This document shows, piece by piece, positions 60,101 to 64,000 of a stretch of 64,000 nt of DNA; positions within the stretch are counted from its first letter, which is position 1, and each line of letters starts with the position of its first letter. The notes under the pieces were generated by a model, which did not search any database, had not been told where the DNA came from, and saw nothing but the letters and a program-made list of their open reading frames with translations. Origin of the DNA: Sarcocystis neurona (lineage: Eukaryota > Apicomplexa > Conoidasida > Eucoccidiorida > Sarcocystidae); NCBI GenBank assembly GCA_000727475.1, contig KL647293.1, positions 1,314,588-1,378,587 of the forward strand, read 5' to 3'. Position numbers and translations under genes: made by a program.

Positions 60101-62841
60101 TGCTTCTGCAGAAGAACTCTCGCAGCAAACTCTTGCTTCTCGAGATGCAGCACGAATGAACATAGCACGGCTACTCTTTCTGGCATCTGCTGATGTCCCT
60201 GCTGCCGTGGCTGCTGCTGTAGCCTCCCCAGCAGCAGCAACAGCTCCATCACTGTAGCTGCAGGATCGACCTGAGCAGGCAGGTGTGCTGCTGCTGCTAC
60301 TGCGTGGAGCAGCGGCCGTGCACATGGTGCTCAAAGGAAAAAGAAGAAAGCAGTGGAAAAGCGGAACGCAGGCGGCGCTGCTGCAGTACGGCAGCAGCTG
60401 CTTGATGAAAGGATGACGCTGCAGCTGCAGCAACGTCTGCTGCCGTAAAGTCGCGCTTTGGTACAGCAGCGACTCCCACACACGTACGCAGCGACAGGGG
60501 CAGGTGCTGCTGCAGCGGTTACTTTGCGGCTACCGCAGCAGCAGCTACTGCAAGACACAGAGACGACAGCAACACAGGTAGCAGCCGAAGCAGGTCTTCT
60601 GCATTTCACCGTTGGCAGCAATACCGCACTCGTAGAGCACGCTCTATTACAAATTTACGCATGCATCAGCAAGGGATGTCATACGCAAGAAGATTTGCCG
60701 AGCAGGTGGTCCTCGCTTTCCTCTTCTTCGTCTTTTTCAACTGAGGAACGATGCGGAAACAGCGTCCACCCTGTGGTGGCTGCTGCAGCTGTTGGTGCCG
60801 TTGCTCGTCCGCTTATCCTGGTGCTGCTGTTGCTGCTGCGGATCCTCTTGCTGGTGCTGTTTCGCCTGCGGCTGCAGAACAGAGTAAAGAGATGGTCCGT
60901 AGTATGCTCCACCTTGCTCAATCATTACGCCTCAGCGCCTTTGCACACGTGCACGCAAAGGGAACGAATGAATACTTTTTTTTTCGGTCCAAAGCACGGT
61001 GTCTGGGAATACGGGGAAGGAAAGAAAAGTGTTCCCTCAACGTAACAAATGAAAAACATATCATAAATGATAGAAGAGCTCGTACGCCTGCAATGAAGCA
61101 TGCACATGACACACGCGATTACTTCTGGATGGATACACTTACACCTACGCGTACTTGCACATACGCATACATATCCGTATACGTACGTGTGTGGTTTAAA
61201 ATATATATATATAAATACATACACATGTGAAAGTAGGGGTATGTGACCAACTAGTAGACGAGGTAGCTGGGAACGGCTGTTCAAATACGTTGAGCTTGTG
61301 TTTTTCGTATACAGGTGTATATACAGTAGAAAGAGATCCATACGCGTGTTCTAAGAACGAAGGAAGTTTCGCTGGAGCGTGCCTTTTTGTTCACTTTACT
61401 GTGTACACGGTTATTTACGCGGTGCGTTTCAAGCTGCTACGTGCATGAACACACCCTGTCAAGAAAATTCCGTCACACAAAAGGGGGACACGTACGCCAA
61501 ACAGCTCTGCGCACATATGTAGGCGTACGGCTACAGGAGATACGGCTGAACATGTGGTCTGCATCCTTTTACGAATATTTTTTTCATGCACGTATATGCA
61601 GTAACCCAGTGACGAGAGGCCTACGAATGTGCGTACATATATATATATATATGAGGTTAAGACTGCGAACCTTCGCGCTTGTCGTCTTGCAAGATACCAG
61701 TATAAGTACATGTTGTACGTATACCTCGGCCCTCAACTCTTATATGTTAAGAAAGAGGACGTGACAGATGCAGAAAAGCGGCAGCAAAAAGATAGGCGAG
61801 GAGAAACGAAGCAGAGATGTGTGATATTATATGGTTTTTTCAAATAAAAAGTCGGAAATCCTGGACTCCTTGAAAAGGGCGGAAAGGGAGGGCAGGATTT
61901 CGTCAAATAATCCACAACAGGTTGTCACACAGCGCGAACCCACGAGTCACTGGTGATGCACAACAGACAAACGCAAGACGTTCTACACGAGTCAAAATAC
62001 AGCAAGCTTGGCAATTAAACAGTAGACCTTTTGCAAAAAAGGAAGCCTGCAACAGTGAAACAGGTCCCCAAATGCGACGAAAACGAGGCACATTGACGTC
62101 CAACGGGAGAAAGGTGCTGTGTCGGACGGAACACTCGAGTGAAAAAAGAGACTTGTATGTTAAGCCACAGACAGATAACGCAACGTTAGGAAAATAAAAA
62201 TTCCCACGCTGATGTAAATAGTTCCCCGCATCTGTTCAAAAGACAGTATCAGGACTAGTATGGGTAAATAATGTAAACGAAAATCGGAGATTGTCACTCA
62301 AGTCCGGTTGTCCGTCGAAACGACGAGTGTAAAAATCAGTGTATCGCTGGGACGTCCACCATGTCCCATGCTGAGACAGGAGCCTCGGCATATATACACG
62401 AACACGTGCAGATGTATCCATATATATACGAATATGGATGACGTGTGAAGCTACACATACGTGTGTACTACTCAAGAATGTGCCGATTTGTATACGTGCG
62501 TATGTATATCTATATATATATATACTTGAGATAACAAAGCACACGAAGTGCACACACACGTTTTCGCTGACACCTACACGTTTGTGTACACGTGTGTAGA
62601 GTTGACGAAATACCGCTGTCAGAGTGCGGAAGGACCAGCTCCTGCCTAGATTGCCCTGAAACGCAAGAAACTATGACCCCGGCATACATGAATGTGCATG
62701 CACGGATATTAGACCGGACGAGCAACAAACAGTGGAAACGAAATACGTACGAGGGTTTCGCCCGTCTAAAAAATCCTAGCACCCGGAAGTCCGCCGGGAA
62801 CGTTGCTCTTTGTTTGTCACTGAACAGTGTTATCCGAGGAG
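60101..62841. other. Region upstream of the nicalin gene
   Basis: CAG-rich to about 60,900; minus-strand frames upstream of exon 1 stay open through it, so an extra 5' exon cannot be excluded. Then (TA)n patches at about 61,202-61,215, 61,638-61,652 and 62,510-62,524. A plus-strand frame ending at 61,847 has a mixed charged tail but no other support. Probably holds the nicalin promoter and upstream exons of the plus-strand gene to its right. Confidence 0.4.
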
Positions 62842-64000
62842 GCGACAACTCGCTCGAAGACTCCGGAAGAGTACGGTGTACGGACACTCCAAAACTGCAC
62901 CCTTGGCACATACGTAGTCATCAATGGTCGTCGCACACGACAAGCACAAGATGATCCATCACTGTTGCTTCACGGTACATATTTTACTTATTACAAAGGT
63001 ATGGCACACACTTGTACGCGTAGAGGTACATAATCATTAAAACTATCCATGCAGCTACATAGCATCCATCTACAACGCGGCACGACTAAAACGCGTGTTG
63101 AGGCTACGAGGTCAGGTCGTGTACCTCAGCGACCCCTTGTTCAAATTGACATCCTTCCATCACGGAATCATCTGGTACCTTTCGGTGCGTGTACCTCGCT
63201 GTTGAGTATCCTTCATGTGGTATTTGCATTTTCCTTCGCTACTTGGGATTACTGGCGGTATCCTTTGCGGCACCGGCTCTGATGCTTATCGATACGAAAT
63301 ACGACTGGACTGAAGGGCAAATACGTTTCGAAGAGGACGAAAGGGTGGAAAACGTAAGTTAACGAGTTATCCTCCCGGCTTCAACAAGCACACGCTGACA
63401 AAGGCCGTTGAATAAGTGATGGAAGTAATCTGCTGTGCGTGCATGTCGCCCCTCGCTTTGTCGGGCAGCTACAGGAGGATGTTTCCCACCGCGGATCCGT
63501 CGTCTTCAGACAGCCACATATATACAGGCGTGCATTTGTACCCGTATCTGTAATGTACAGGCGTTCACCCGCACTGGAATAAACACCTCCTACTACACGT
63601 ATGTGTGCATACGTGTATCTGTCTCCATACTCCAGACGCTCCGTACAATTACGGAGGGATGTGGTAGTGCACCCCACGCATAATGTATCTGTACAGATGG
63701 TGTTATCTGCACATAATTGAATACACTTCGTCGACTGTGGAGAGGATACTAAAGGAAACGGAAGAAAAGTTTACAATATCGAAGCATCTGGAGACGCCAC
63801 ACAAATGTCTTGCCGTGAGCGCTCTGCATGCGCCGTGTGGTTCCGCCACACTGTACCAAGGAAGAGACTGGCAGTTGAACCCCCTACCGCACGTACCCGT
63901 ATCATCTATGTGCTTGCGTAGGCATGCATCGATTGGAAGAGAAGAGAAAATCTGTGAACGTCTAAAGTCCAGCTCCAAGGAGAGGGATGCACTTCTCTTA
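62842..64000 (+). CDS. Partial multi-exon gene, unknown function, runs off the right edge
   Basis: Coding-like pieces on the plus strand. (a) About 62,842-62,998: GTYVVINGRRTRQ and LLLHGTYFTYY, donor AAAG|GTATGG. (b) From 63,063 after 'gctacatag', phase-compatible with (a): ASIYNAARLKRV, GQVVYLSDPLFKL, FHHGIIWYLS. (c) Ending at 63,353 with a perfect GTAAGT donor: a membrane-like GICIFLRYLGLLAV followed by DWTEGQIRFEEDER. (d) Open from 63,668, ATG at 63,683, still open at 64,000: SSTVERILKETEEKF and GREEKICERLK. Pieces (b) and (c) are in different frames; either an intron from CAG|GTCGTG to the AG before TATCC, or a sequence error, is needed. No family is recognised. Confidence 0.42.
63683..64000 (+). 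CDS. Open frame truncated by the window edge
   Basis: Plus-strand frame with no stop from 63,668 to the last base, at least 106 codons from the ATG at 63,683. Composition is mixed and hydrophilic, unlike the repeat-driven frames elsewhere. Most likely an exon of the gene starting near 62,842. The acceptor could be 'gatgtggtag' before 63,668, which is phase-compatible with the donor at 63,353. Confidence 0.45.
   Translation, partial: MYLYRWCYLHIIEYTSSTVERILKETEEKFTISKHLETPHKCLAVSALHAPCGSATLYQGRDWQLNPLPHVPVSSMCLRRHASIGREEKICERLKSSSKERDALLL

Noticed and set aside
1..64000. CRISPR arrays, operons, bacterial ribosome-binding sites, tRNA or rRNA genes, telomeric repeats
   Set aside because: None seen. 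The sequence is spliced eukaryotic nuclear DNA; regular spacing occurs only in the 67-bp minisatellite and microsatellites. A covariance-model scan would be needed to exclude small RNAs.

Overview
Nuclear DNA of a eukaryote, most likely a coccidian apicomplexan. Three things point there. Coding sequence is split by long introns with GT..AG borders. CAG/CTG trinucleotide tracts run through exons and introns in several frames, producing poly-Ala/Gln/Ser insertions of the kind known from Eimeria and its relatives. A rhoptry-kinase-like gene family is present, which is a coccidian hallmark. An Eimeria/Cyclospora-type eimeriid fits best, but other coccidia (Cystoisospora, Sarcocystis) are not excluded. 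No telomere repeats, rRNA, tRNA or CRISPR arrays were recognised.

Layout. Positions 1 to about 35,500 are three diverged head-to-tail copies of one large unit (unit 1 about 1-16,130; unit 2 about 16,131-27,490; unit 3 about 27,490-35,500). Near the left end each unit carries one minus-strand gene for a secreted rhoptry-kinase-like pseudokinase. Copy 1 is an intact 467-codon frame. Copy 2 is split by a net one-base deletion and has lost its first ATG. Copy 3 is heavily decayed. The remaining DNA of each unit looks non-coding and is rearranged between units: two inverted and relocated blocks, a young internal 0.7-kb duplication, a 67-bp minisatellite expanded only in unit 1, a CAG-rich block only in unit 1, and a small coding-like insert only in unit 2.

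Positions 36,030-38,416 hold a two-exon minus-strand gene for ribosomal protein eS25 (RPS25). Positions 42,933-60,100 hold a minus-strand gene that I rebuilt exon by exon as a nicalin homologue, an ER membrane protein of the M28-peptidase-like fold. Ten exons, all with matching splice phases, give about 891 residues, from a signal/anchor segment in exon 1 to a C-terminal membrane segment in exon 10. Its introns are full of TA/CA microsatellites and CAG tracts. From about 62,840 to beyond the right edge a plus-strand multi-exon gene of unknown function is likely, with at least one membrane segment; its last visible open frame runs off the window.

The RPS25 and nicalin genes are ordinary housekeeping genes transcribed leftward next to an expanding and decaying array of host-interaction-type pseudokinase genes. 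No functional link between the two regions is visible.
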